In this document: piece after piece, positions 22,555 through 33,297 of the stretch
Numbering within the stretch: position 1 is the stretch's first letter
Layout: each line of letters opens with the position of its first letter
Source: Apiospora phragmitis
Lineage: Eukaryota > Ascomycota > Sordariomycetes > Amphisphaeriales > Apiosporaceae
DNA length: 64,000 nt
Assembly (NCBI GenBank): GCA_038363925.1
Contig: JAQQWL010000011.1
Location: forward strand, 5,022,001 to 5,086,000
Reading direction: 5' to 3'
Made by a program: the position numbers and the translations under genes
Notes under the pieces: generated by a model
Told to the model about the DNA's origin: nothing
The model's input: the letters and a program-made list of their open reading frames with translations, nothing else
Database searches by the model: none

Positions 22555-24158
22555 CTACTCGCCATCTCCATCATCATCTTCATCATCTTCATCATCACTG
22601 TCCTCACCACTTCCCATCTCATCTGAGTCGTCCATACTCTCATCCTCGGAATCAGGCCAATCGATTACCATGCTGCTGACCATCTCCTTCAGCCCATTCT
22701 CTTTGTCCTTCCCTCTCCAGTCTCTCGACCGAGCCGTGGCATTGAACCGGACCGGCAATGTTTGGAGAGAAGGGCCATGGTCATTGTAGACGCTGTCAAG
22801 CTTGAGACTTGTAAGAGCCACGTCCGACTTGATGAAGTGACGCAGAGCCCTGGCCCATAGGTTCACTCTTCCAGATCCAGATACGGATGAGACGAATGCA
22901 TCTTCCCCATCAAGATCACATTGTAGAAACTAAGGCCTTGTAGGCTGGCTTCGTATTTGGTTACCAAATCAGTGAGAATGTCGACCCTGATCGAGACCTT
23001 CCCAAGGTCAAGTTGCTTTAGTTTGGAGAACGATACAGGCGGTGGAGGAGAAAGGTTGACGCCCGCATCGGTTCCGGTTCTTTGCATCGAACCCGCCAAC
23101 GCTGCTCCCGTTGTTGCTGCCGTCGTTGCTGTTGCCGACCCTGCAGCCGCCGACAACGGCAACAGAGCCGCGAGCCATAACAGGAAGTCGCAAGTTCTGT
23201 GTCGGTCACAGTTGGCGAAATTGAGTCTCAACGATGAAAGAGCTGGCAATTTGGAAAGGAAAGCCCTTAGAAAGTAATTGGTGCAATTAGATGGTGTCTG
23301 ATCGGGGCCAGAACGCGTCATGGCGGGAATAAAATCATCGCTTAGATCCAGGAACAGCGTGTCCAACCGAGCCAGCACAGAGTCATTAAAAGGTTCAGAG
23401 AACCGAGGTAGGTTGAAGGCAACGTCGAAAAGCCCATGGTGTCTCAGGATGACCTCGAATCTCTTTGGCCTTGAGCCCGACTTGCCCAGGGCCTGGAGAA
23501 GGCCAGCAAAGAGTCGGGCTTCATACCAAGGCCAGTTGTTGTCCAAGACCAACTGCGGCGACCCATGGCCAAAGGCAACAGTCGAAGCTGGCCTAGCCAG
23601 GGCCAAGCCGGTATCTCGCTGATAGGTGGTGGCGCCGTAACTTCTCCATTCCACGAGGGGCTGATCGCGGAAACGAGAACGGGAATTGAAGTCCCGGATT
23701 CCAATTGTATCAAGGTTAGGCAAGTTGCTAAAAGCGTCGGCCAGCATCTCGAGGTCTTGACTGAAGTTTATGAGGTTGATATGGCTGGAGTATTCCTGGC
23801 GCATACGCAATCTCCTCGTGGCCTCGGCGGCGCTGTCGACGGCTGGAAAAGTATGTGGTCTTGCCCATACTGGCCGTTCAGCAGCGAGAATGACGTGTGT
23901 CAAGTAAGGCGAGAACTTGCATCTCGATATGTCGACGAGAGCTTGCAAGCTGAACTCGGTCAAGACGAACTGCCGCTTGGAGAAATACTCCTTGGCAAAT
24001 GAGGAGTGCAGGGACGCCTCGATGTGCTTGCAGGACTGGCGAAGGTTGCAGTAGTCCGGTGTAGTCAGGTAGTAGGAGATGAAAAGCAGAACTTCCAAAG
24101 GCATCGTTAGAAGCAAGCTTGCTGACGACGCCATGGCGAAAGGGCGATGGGGCTGCAC
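22555..24158 (-). CDS. F-box-like protein, C-terminal frameshift
   Basis: A 431-codon frame (22863-24158) starts MQPHRPFAMASS; the second Met (24134) is an equally good start. Residues 18-55 (MPLEVLLFISYYL...CKHIEASL) fit an F-box, the Skp1-binding motif of SCF ubiquitin ligase adaptors; the rest looks like leucine-rich segments typical of large, fast-evolving fungal F-box families. The frame ends at 22863 in ...YLDLEE, while another frame continues without a break as VNLWARALRHF... to an extremely acidic tail ending DDEDDEDDDGDGE (stop at 22555). A single missing base near 22864-22867 explains both. It is either an assembly indel or a real truncation in a gene adjoining the RIP block. The target is unknown. 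Confidence 0.7.
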
Positions 24159-24744
24159 CGGCAGCGCCTAGGTGGGAATATTGTGTTCAGGTAGGTAGTT
24201 GGTGCAGTAGCAAGTAGACAGGAAGGAATCAATCTCATTCCTCTCCCTGGAAAGGTGGTTTCAGTTGATTGGCAAGAAGTCTTTGCCTGTTCTTCTCCCA
24301 ATTGTGAATTGAATCCAACATTATTGTTGAAGTGCGATTGATCAATGATCTTGGGAGGGTAGGTACATTAAGTACTTACCTACCTACTGACTTCCCTCGC
24401 ACTTGCACTTGCACTTAGGAATAGGATCGGGAGGTGGCTGCCTGCCTGTTCTGCCTGGCGCTCAAGCCAAGAAGGTGTTCAAGGGTCGTTGCTGCCTGCA
24501 ACCAACAACATAACCGCGACGTCAATATTTAAATGCAGCTCGCTTCACATCCCGAGCATTACTTACCTACTTTAAGTATGCTACCTGATTCTCCGGTCAA
24601 TCTAACTTGCCTTCCACCACACCCCATTGTCATCTCCTGTCATTGGTCACTTTGTACCTACACAGGGCCTACTGACACATACTCACACTAGCCAATTGAC
24701 ACCACTCCAACCTTACTACCCTCCCAATTAAGGCATAAGTCACG
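24159..24744. other. Divergent promoter region
   Basis: Shared upstream DNA of the minus-strand F-box gene and the plus-strand PARP gene. It contains TACCTACCTACTGA and GCACTTGCACTTGCACTT short repeats, CT-rich stretches before the PARP start and no coding signal. Confidence 0.5.
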
Positions 24745-26553
24745 ATGCCGCCCAAGAGGAAGGCCTCACCACCGTCCGCACCAACAAATGGACGAACCAC
24801 GCGAGCTGCCAAAGCTAAGTCGACTGATGCTCAGGAGCAGCCTGCCAAAAAGGCAAGGACAAGGTTCAAGACAGAGTCCGAGGCGGAGTCCAAGGCGGAG
24901 CCCAAGACGGAGCCCAAGACGGAGCCCAAGACGGAGCCCAAGACGGAGCCAAAGACGGAGCACCCGGCCATCGGAGAAGCTCAGATCGCCAATCCAGAGG
25001 TCAAGTTGCACATTCCAGTCGACGAATTGTTCCCACATGCCCATTATGAAGTCTACATTGATGATGCCGGCATCATCTACGATGCGGCGCTCAATCAGAC
25101 CAATGCGTCCAATAATAACAACAAGTTCTATCGCGTCCAGCTTCTTCGCAATGTCGCCGGTGACTATAAGGCATGGACCCGCTGGGGTCGGGTTGGCGAA
25201 GGAGGCCAAAGTGCGACCCTCGGAGATGGCACTTTGGAGGATGCGCTGAAACATTTCAACAAGAAATTCAAGGACAAGTCTGGCCTAGCTTGGGCTGACC
25301 GAGGGGAGAAACCCAAGCCCAAAAAGTACAGCTTCATCGAGCGCAGCTACGCCCCCGATTCAGAAGACGAAGAAGATGCCCCGGTCAAGGACGACCCCGA
25401 ACTCGACAAGGCCCCAGGCGAGGTCATTAAAGAAGCACCAAAGTCCAAACTACACCCAGCCATTCAGGAGTTGATGGAACTCGTTTTCAACCAGAAATAC
25501 TTCGCTGCCACGATGAGTGATCTAAATTACGACGTGGATAAGCTTCCTCTCGGAAAGCTCAGCAAGAGTACCATCCTTCGCGGTTTCCAGGCCCTCAAAG
25601 ACCTGTCCGAATTGATGGACAACCCAACTTCGGCCCAGGCCAACCATGGTATGGCATTCGGCGAGGCCATCGAGGCTCTGTCAAATACCTTTTTCAGTCT
25701 GATCCCCCATGCCTTTGGCAGGAACCGACCGCCAGTCATCCGCAGTAATGACATGCTCAAGAAAGAAATAGAGGTTCTCGAGAGCTTGTCAGACATGAAG
25801 GATGCCTCTGGCATTATGAATGGCGATAACAAAGACGCTGAGAAGATCAACCTTCTGGATCGGCAGTTCCAAGGGCTCGGAATGGAGGAGATGGCCACGC
25901 TCAAGCATGACAGTGCTGAGTTCCAAGAGCTGGCAAACTATCTGATGGCCACACGGGGGCAAACCCACAATGCGAACTACGAGATTGCCCAGATCTTTCG
26001 CATCGAGCGACAGGGTGAAAAGGCCCGCTTTGAGCAGAGCGAATTCGCCGGCCCTCGGGATAGAAGACTTCTCTGGCACGGCTCCCGATGCACGAACTTC
26101 GGCGGAATCCTCAGCCAAGGTCTTCGGATTGCACCCCCAGAAGCACCTGTCTCAGGGTACATGTTCGGCAAGGGCGTGTACTTGGCTGACATGTCGTCCA
26201 AGTCGGCAAACTACTGTTGTGCTGGGATCTCCAACGGCCATGCACTCCTGCTTCTTTGTGAAGCAGAACTCGGAGACCCAATGCACGTCCTTACAGATGC
26301 CTCATATAGCGCAGGCGAGGATGCCAAGGCGAAGGGTATGTCTTCGACCTGGGGCCAAGGCATGACAGGACCAAGCCAGTGGAAGGATGCAGAGTGCGTT
26401 CACCCATCCTTGAAAGGAGTCAAGATGCCGGATACAGCAGCAGCGACGCCAGGGCCGACCAATGTGCCCAACGCATACCTGATGTACAATGAGTATATCA
26501 CATACAACATTGCCCAGATCCGCCTTAGGTACCTGTTCCGGGTTCGCATGTAG
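24745..26553 (+). CDS. Poly(ADP-ribose) polymerase
   Basis: 602-residue nuclear poly(ADP-ribose) polymerase, which uses NAD+ to modify proteins in DNA damage and ageing responses (Aspergillus PrpA/Neurospora NPO type). The intronless frame begins MPPKRKASPP with a lysine-rich leader, then KTEP tandem repeats (residues about 53-72), a WGR domain (about 95-195; WGR at 147-149), a helical PARP regulatory domain (about 236-365) and the catalytic domain (about 380-602). The H-Y-E triad is present: His445 (LLWHGSR), Tyr479 (GVYLADM) and Glu583 (YNEYI). It has no zinc fingers and I see no N-terminal BRCT domain, although some fungal homologues carry one. DNA-end sensing would rest on WGR. Start chosen at the first Met, in context CACGATGCC. 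Confidence 0.95.
   Translation: MPPKRKASPPSAPTNGRTTRAAKAKSTDAQEQPAKKARTRFKTESEAESKAEPKTEPKTEPKTEPKTEPKTEHPAIGEAQIANPEVKLHIPVDELFPHAHYEVYIDDAGIIYDAALNQTNASNNNNKFYRVQLLRNVAGDYKAWTRWGRVGEGGQSATLGDGTLEDALKHFNKKFKDKSGLAWADRGEKPKPKKYSFIERSYAPDSEDEEDAPVKDDPELDKAPGEVIKEAPKSKLHPAIQELMELVFNQKYFAATMSDLNYDVDKLPLGKLSKSTILRGFQALKDLSELMDNPTSAQANHGMAFGEAIEALSNTFFSLIPHAFGRNRPPVIRSNDMLKKEIEVLESLSDMKDASGIMNGDNKDAEKINLLDRQFQGLGMEEMATLKHDSAEFQELANYLMATRGQTHNANYEIAQIFRIERQGEKARFEQSEFAGPRDRRLLWHGSRCTNFGGILSQGLRIAPPEAPVSGYMFGKGVYLADMSSKSANYCCAGISNGHALLLLCEAELGDPMHVLTDASYSAGEDAKAKGMSSTWGQGMTGPSQWKDAECVHPSLKGVKMPDTAAATPGPTNVPNAYLMYNEYITYNIAQIRLRYLFRVRM
24900..24960 (+). repeat. 12-bp coding minisatellite (KTEP)n
   Basis: About five copies of a 12-bp unit (AAGACGGAGCCC) in the PARP linker, encoding Lys-Thr-Glu-Pro. 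Unit length is a multiple of three, so copy number can vary without breaking the gene. Confidence 0.9.
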
Positions 26554-28087
26554 GGCCTGGGGTCCCCCTGATACCTAGGCTTTGTCGACTGCCATACCTT
26601 TGATATCGAGTTCTTTGGTATGTGGAGTTCATATCTTGAATGGTATGGCTATATGTTCTTACCATTACGGATTGATTTGATGCTACGACCACTGCGCTGA
26701 CTTTGTTGCTCGGCGGTGGGCTCATTTAACGGTGGCATAGTGTGAAGAATAATACACGTTTGCTGGAGTTGATACTCGGGAAGAATTCAAGAGGCGATGA
26801 TTTGATAGGTGTCAAGTCTAGTGGTAGCCGTGAAAATACCGCGTTGTAGAACAATTGAAGTCATGGGAAAATATGATCGCCCTCGTGAGTCCATTTGCGT
26901 GATCTGTTTTTGGCCCGGTTTCCTGTTGCGGCAGTCGGGGAATGTGGGTTACATATTCTTCTGACTATGAACATGCATACATTAACGTACCTACGTATCG
27001 GACCGAGTGAATTACTCGATAGAATCGAGCAATTATCTATAGGTTGGCCCGTGCAGGCCTTGTCGCGGTCTTGGCAGGGTAAGGGTGGCTGTCGCTAGCA
27101 CATGCAGTCTTACGATAAGCCGGGGGAGACTGGAGACTGGGTGCCGACAGAGACATCAATGTATGCCGTACATCTTAACCTAGCATTAGCTCTGCATGTA
27201 GTCATTGCCCCCTCCGTCAGCCCATTCCCATACTCGACAGGTCTAGTCTCATCATCGTCCCATCCGGTTCAGCTTTGGAGGTAAGGTTAACTCTGAGTTG
27301 TGGGAACAATGAAGCTGGATCTGCTTCCTTCCTTTCTCGGCCGCTCGGCTAGACAGCCCAACAGGCAGGACAGATGACAGAGGCTGCAGAGATGCCGACT
27401 ACGGAGAGGGCAATGGGCTTGGCAGGGAAACCCTCCTTGCCGGTAGATAAGTAACCGATTGAGTAAAGAAAGAGGCCTGCCATTACATATGCGTCTGGGT
27501 AAGGTGTGGGGGGAGGCGTCATTCCTTATCGCAGTGCTCCGTGGATGTGCGTGTATTGATACTTGTACACGCCACGCGATAGCAGGCTCTGAGTAACCTT
27601 TTCAGACAAAGTCAACCAATCGCATATCACATCCAAAGGGGGGGACGGGGACGGGGGTGGTTACGGTACCTTTGATAGTGGAAGACATGGATTATCATGG
27701 CTGCAATGTCCTCGCCGTCGTGAGGTGCAGTTGCTCTCTTTGGTTTCTTCTTCTTTTCGTTCTGTCTTCTATCATCTCGTCTTTGGTCTTCATGCATGCT
27801 GGTTGCTTTATTTATTCCTTACACGTAGATCGGCAGCAGCGATATCTTGCTCATTTATCTACACTTGCCTTCACGAGCAACACGGCCTCCATGCGCTTGT
27901 TGGACGTTTAAACTTCCAGCTAACTGTACGTCATCTTTGACGAGCCAGGCCCGGGGTCGCGCGCAAGAAGTCCCTGGCGTGCCCGAATTATCCTTACCAC
28001 ACCATTACTCGATCGAAACCTCCTCTGTCTGCCTGCCCTTGACACCCCGCTTCCCTGCCGCGACAGTACATATAAGTCGCCGCCGCT
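26554..28087. other. Intergenic, no supported gene
   Basis: About 1.5 kb between PARP and the permease. Short open frames (60-104 codons) have no recognisable motif. Pyrimidine-rich stretches appear at 27715-27780. A TATAAG sequence at 28072 lies only about 15 bases before the chosen permease start. Confidence 0.5.
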
Positions 28088-30188
28088 ATGCAGAAGCTGC
28101 ACAACAACCGGCTTGCGCGATGGGCCGACAAGCTTGCCGTCGACAACGAGGACGGCCTTAGCATGGCGCAGTTGATGGCAAGTCACAGGCACTCTTCAAT
28201 GCTCTCGAGCCTACCCAATGCGCGTGCTCGAGCACCAGGGATCCTATAGCTAACCCGGCGAATCACCTCTACTTTAGTTGACCAACAATGACTTGAAGCC
28301 AGTAGAACCAGAGCGTCGCCAATGGGGCCCCTGGAACTTCGTTGGCTTTTGGATAGCTGACTCCTTCAATATCAACACCTGGATGATCGCCTCGTCCATG
28401 ATCGTCGGCGGCCTCTCGTGGTGGCAGTCATGGCTATGCGTGTGGATCGGCTATGCTATTGCCGGCTGCTTTGTATGCTCGACCGGTCGCATAGGCGCCA
28501 TGTATCACATCGGCTTTCCGGTTGTGGGCAGGTCTAGCTTCGGTATCTGGGGAAGTCTTTGGCCCGTCTTCAATCGCGCCGCCATGGCCTGTGTGTGGTA
28601 CGGCGTGCAGTCGTGGATTGGTGGACACTGTGTGTACTTGATGATTCGATCCATCTGGCTCTCGTGGGTAAGTTCGCCTCCCCGATGCTGTAGCCGGTTG
28701 CCCGAGGTCGATCTGGATATTAAGCCCATTCGCATACACACAGAATCGGGAAACCATTCCGAACACCTTTCCGGAGAACTCAGGAGCCACCTCGGCTGAT
28801 TACGTCTCGTTCTTCATCTTCTGGCTCTGCTCACTACCCGCCATCTGGTTTCCCGTGCACAAGATCCGCCATTTGTTCACCGTCAAGGCCTACTTTGTAC
28901 CATGCGCCGGTATATCCTTCTTCATCTGGGCCATTGTCAGGGCTGGTGGTGTAGGCCCCATTGTACGCCAGCCCTCCAAGAAGGTATGTCCCCGTACCTG
29001 AACCATCCCTGCAACTAGGGCTTAACTGATGAAAATCCCAATAGCACGGAAATGAACTAGCTTGGGAATTCGTCAAGGGTAAGAGTCCTCCTGCTTTATA
29101 TGATGATGACCGCGGCATTGCAGTATGAATGCTAAACCCCCGCAGGTGTCATGTCCTCCATCGCCAACTTTGCTACCTTGATTGTGAACGACCCCGACTT
29201 CACGCGGTTTGCTGCCAAGCCACGTGATGCTCTCTGGTCGCAACTTTGTACGATCCCCATCGGCTTTGCTATCACAAGCTTCATTGGCATCATCGTCTCA
29301 TCATCGTCGGTCGTCATATATCCAGGGAGCGAGCCGATCTGGGATCCCTTGCAGTTGCTCGAGAAATTCCTCGATGATGGCGGCTCGGCTCAGCGATTTG
29401 GCGTTTTCGTCATCGCCGCAGCTTTCGCCCTAGCGCAGCTGGGTACCAACATTGCGGCGAACTCGGTGTCCGCCGGCACTGACATGACAGCCTTGCTGCC
29501 GCGATTCATCAACATCAGACGAGGTGGTTACATCTGCGCAGTTGTAGGCTTGGCCATGTGCCCCTATACCCTCCTGACAGACAGCAATCAGTTCACCACT
29601 TACCTAAGCGCCTACTCGGTCTTCTTGAGCTCCATCGCTGGTGTCATGTGCTGCGATTACTATCTTGTTCGAAAGGGATACCTGGAAGTTAAGGAACTCT
29701 ACGATGCGCGCAAGACAGGACCATATTTCTTTACCTTTGGCATCAATTGGCGCGCCTATGCTGCTTACATTGGAGGTATCCTCATAAACGTTGTTGGTTT
29801 TGCTGGTGCTGTTGGCAGAGATGTGCCTGCCGGTGCTACCTATATTGTGAGTTGGCCCAAACTTGCATTCCGTTTCGCTCCCCCCGTGGGAAACTCTTAC
29901 CAGTGTTCGTCCGGGTACAGGGCTTTCTACATCAGCGATCTTTGGCAAGGCATTTGCTGACGCGTGTTCTAGTTCAATCTTAACTTCTTCTGCGGGTTTA
30001 TTGTGTCATCGTCCCTTTACTGGGTACTCTGTCGCCTGTCCCCTATCCCTGCCACGAGTCATCACTGGATGGAGGTGGGTGATGCCATCACGGACGTGCG
30101 ACTTGCATACAATAGCAGCAGTGCGCAGGACTTTGACGAGGAAGCGGTCATGGGCACAAAATACGGGGAGAACACAAAATCTGTCTGA
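28088..30188 (+). CDS. NCS1-family permease (uracil/allantoin type)
   Basis: Plasma-membrane nucleobase:cation symporter-1 carrier of the Fur clade (uracil, allantoin or related substrates). Six exons: 28088-28177, 28278-28667, 28744-28983, 29045-29078, 29146-29846, 29973-30188, giving 556 residues. After intron removal the N-terminal region reads [20 protein letters not shown], the family signature at the first membrane helix, followed by FNINTWMI and [15 protein letters not shown]; about 12 hydrophobic helices follow. The first intron (28178-28277) starts GCAAGT: a GC-AG intron, the only donor that keeps frame; the others are GT-AG. Start ATG is supported by the basic cytosolic leader. Which substrate is carried cannot be read from sequence. 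No frameshift was found. Confidence 0.85.
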
Positions 30189-30629
30189 ATTATGTTTCGT
30201 GGATTGTAAAGGATTCAGCATGCAATAGGCGATATGATATCCGTCAGGGGCCAACATTAGTATGCCGATATTTACGACATACGACATACATGCCAACGAT
30301 CCGGGGAGGGCGATGAAACAAGAACCTTCTCCATCTCGGCCGTGCTCGTATGCTATGGAAGAGAAAAAATGGCACACTATTAGATTGTCAACTCAGCTGC
30401 GTGCACAGCGTAATGGGTTTATTTATGCAGCTGGGTTTCACATGTGACCACGTCACGGTGCCTACTAACATGCAGCGAGCAAGCACAACACCGATGGCCT
30501 TGCCATTCTATGACGACACCTGGGCATCTAAAAACCCAAGGATCCTCCCATAGGTGATAGGCGACGTGAACTCCTTAACGCAAGTAGATTAGAGCGGCAA
30601 GTCACTTTGGGGGAAAGACCCAGAATACT
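30189..30629. other. Intergenic between permease and hydrolase relic
   Basis: 3' region of the permease on one side and of the minus-strand hydrolase pseudogene on the other. No coding signal seen. Confidence 0.5.
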
Positions 30630-31787
30630 CACGAGATTCAGGCCATGGCCTGCCTTCGGCACAACAAAGCTGTCGAAAAAGCTTACATTTGTGAAGAAAT
30701 GCTTCACATTTGCAGGTATGGATGGATTGGTCTTAAGGAAATTCCCGCCACAAAAGGGGATGTCTCGTTCTGCGGCGCGCAGTCAGTATCTAGATGCCCC
30801 TGAACAGAGCCCGGCGTGCCTTACTGCTTGTAACCACGAGAACCGGTCCCTGGAACGAGTTTTTTGTTGATGATGGCCCTCCTAAAGTTAGCAACTCGCC
30901 CACAGTCACAGGCTGTCCGGTTACTCCTGCGGCTCAAAGAACCGACGGGTCGAATTGACCTGGCGAGAAGAAGCCTATCTGTGCACCAGACACGCTGCCG
31001 GCGGCTAAGTACCCGGCAGGGTATGCTGCGAGGGTGGTATGGTATTTGCACTGACGAAACTATTCCCGAGGAGGAAATAAGGAAGGAAGGCGGAGTCTTG
31101 GCTGAATCCTGTCAGCACGATCCCGTTGAGCTATCCGGGTAAGCGGCCACCAAGCCGTATGTCTGGATGGAGCCGAAGCTGTGTCCGACATGGACGATCT
31201 TGTCAAACTTGGCCTTGATCTCCGATATCCTGTTCTCGCGGAGCATCGTGGTTAGAGCATGAAGGGCAGATACCTCTAGCCAGGACTGGATCTCGTTGAC
31301 GGGCTCGCCGTGGGACGACTGCCCGAGACCTAGGCGATCAAAGAAGAAGGCGGAATAACCTCGATCGATAGCCCGGTTGACGTAGCTGTAGTTGTAGCTG
31401 TTTACCGGAAAGTCCCAGTAGCTACGATCAAAGGCGATGCCATGTGTGAGGACCTGAACAGCCTTGCCAGGCCCGCAGTCCGGCTCGCAATAAGTCGCGG
31501 CAATACTGTAGTTACCGCTTATAGTCACGTACTGAACAGAGTCAGTAATACCCAGATTACTGGAGCTTAGTTCTAACCTCGTTTAAGACGGCTTCGGTCA
31601 GATTACGGCCTGGCTGCGCAAGGTTGAGGATGAAGTTGGTGGCCTCGATGTTAGTGGCCGTGGCCTGCAACTCAAACCTGCCATTGCGAGACGAGATAGA
31701 GATCAATATAGTGAAATTTTAACAATAGCGAGCTGTGCCGACAGATAGAAGCGCAGCAACAGCGGCCGCTCGCGCGAATCGAGGCAT
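30630..31787 (-). pseudogene. Secreted alpha/beta hydrolase pseudogene
   Basis: Minus-strand remnant of a secreted fungal alpha/beta hydrolase. ATG at 31787 opens a signal-peptide-like MPRFARAAAVAALLSVGTA. A TAA follows at codon 23 where a CAA would fit (RYC-stop-NFT). Then come NGRFELQATATNIEATNFIL, a GTTAGA intron (about 31534-31579) and a long open stretch with THGIAFDRSYWDF (oxyanion region) and the nucleophile elbow GHSFGS near 31180. The frame breaks near 31125 (AYPDS), continues shifted as GIVLTGFSQDSAFLPYF, breaks again, and ends around 30640 with AGHGLNL, the catalytic His region. Several stops (for example near 30935) and frameshifts make it non-functional. Stops are too many to be assembly errors alone. 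Confidence 0.8.
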
Positions 31788-33297
31788 TGTCCAGGCTGGC
31801 TCAAGTGTCCGTCGTGCTGGGTAATAAAATGATGGTGCTGCCACCTCGATACAGAACTCACTAAATGAAGGTGACGTCGAAGAAGGGGGAAAGAAAGGGG
31901 ATCCTATGGAGTTATAGACCATCTCCCTTCGAACAAACGATGGCTGGTCGACGGGCAGAGGGGGATCTTATGTCCCAGGGCAACAGCGATTACTTACTTA
32001 GGTAGTCAAGCGATGCAGGAGAAGAACCCAATTTGTCACCAAGCTGACATCATACATATAGCGATGCGTCGACATGACGGCGCTCTCACCGCGACCTTCG
32101 CGCTGCGTATGCTCCTGATAGACCGTCATCATCTGCGTCTGGGAAAAAGTACCTTTGTACTGTAGTCACCCCTTGCTATGGACATGCAATTTGGAATCTT
32201 CCGCGGCTCGGGTTCTGTATATCGTATTCCATGCCAAGAGAAGGTACCTATATACACCTGGTGCATGCAGAGCTACGTGATGCAATAGTCACAAGTGCAG
32301 GAGAGGGATGCAGGCTGAGAGCAAGAACCGACAGTAAACGCGATCCCCCCGCCGCAGCTAGACGAACAAATGTGTATCAATAGATGGGACCGGTCGTGCT
32401 TCCATCGTGGCTGTTGATTCGCAGTATTCAAGAATTTGTGCTTAGCAAGTTCCTGGTTACCTACAGGAATCATCCACCTGGCTAGGTAATTAGTCATACG
32501 TAAGAAGCCCGCTTTCTAAATGGACCGCTTACATAAAGTTGTCGGCCTTATAGACCAAGAACTTTGTTTCGCATCGTTCCATTGCCCGTGGAAATTGCGT
32601 GATTTTCACTTGATACTCAGCGAAGATGGCCTTGTGCCTTATTGCGTGCTCGTGGATGGGCCTCATGTTCTGCCCAAGTCGCACGTCTTTCGAGACGGTC
32701 AGGACGGCGGGACAGGTAAGGTAGAGAGTGGGAGGCCGGTATAAATAGAAGGTACCTCTTTTTACGCTCACTGCTGCCAGGGTACCATCCAAATTGATGC
32801 GCCGGCCGATAAGTGGGCATCATCAATTGGGCCACACTTCATTTGTGCGGCAAGCCTCGGATTACCAAAATCTCTTCCCACTATAACATAATACTTGGTC
32901 CCTTAGGTTGGCCTCGTCCGGGGGGGATATTAGATATAAAAAGGCCCAGTAGCGACGGAAACGGGCGGTCAGCTTTCTCTTCCGCAGAACTGTCAGTCAT
33001 CTTCCACCGAACAATCCTCGTCAAGAAGTAGGTAAAGTAGGAGGTAGGTTTACATTCACTTCCAACGCCTCCCAGCATCCAGTAACCTATGCGGTGGAGC
33101 CACCTCCGACACCACCGGAAAAATTGGACATGAGATTGCATGTGCACTGCTGACTTCGTGTGCAGTTGCATACCTACTTAACTCACTCATTCATCTTACT
33201 GCTCGCCGCCATCTGGACCGCGAGTGACGACATCGCCCTCTTTCACTAAAAGACAAGCGACGCGGGGCTCTGGTCTCCCGTCCTGTGTGCTGCCATC
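31788..33297. other. Intergenic and CYS3 upstream region
   Basis: 1.5 kb with no recognisable gene. It includes a GGTATAAATAG at 32739-32749 and a GATATAAAAAGG at 32933-32944, and CT/CA-rich DNA just before the cystathionine gamma-lyase start. Confidence 0.5.
32933..32944 (+). promoter_or_regulatory. Possible TATA box of CYS3-type gene
   Basis: GATATAAAAAGG lies about 355 bases upstream of the cystathionine gamma-lyase ATG. Its sequence suits a TATA element, but the distance implies a long leader or an intron in the 5' UTR. No transcript evidence. Confidence 0.3.

Noticed and set aside
24766..25254. Frames with LGLRLGLR or SPRRSPRR repeats over the PARP start
   Set aside because: Shadow translations of the KTEP-encoding 12-bp repeat.
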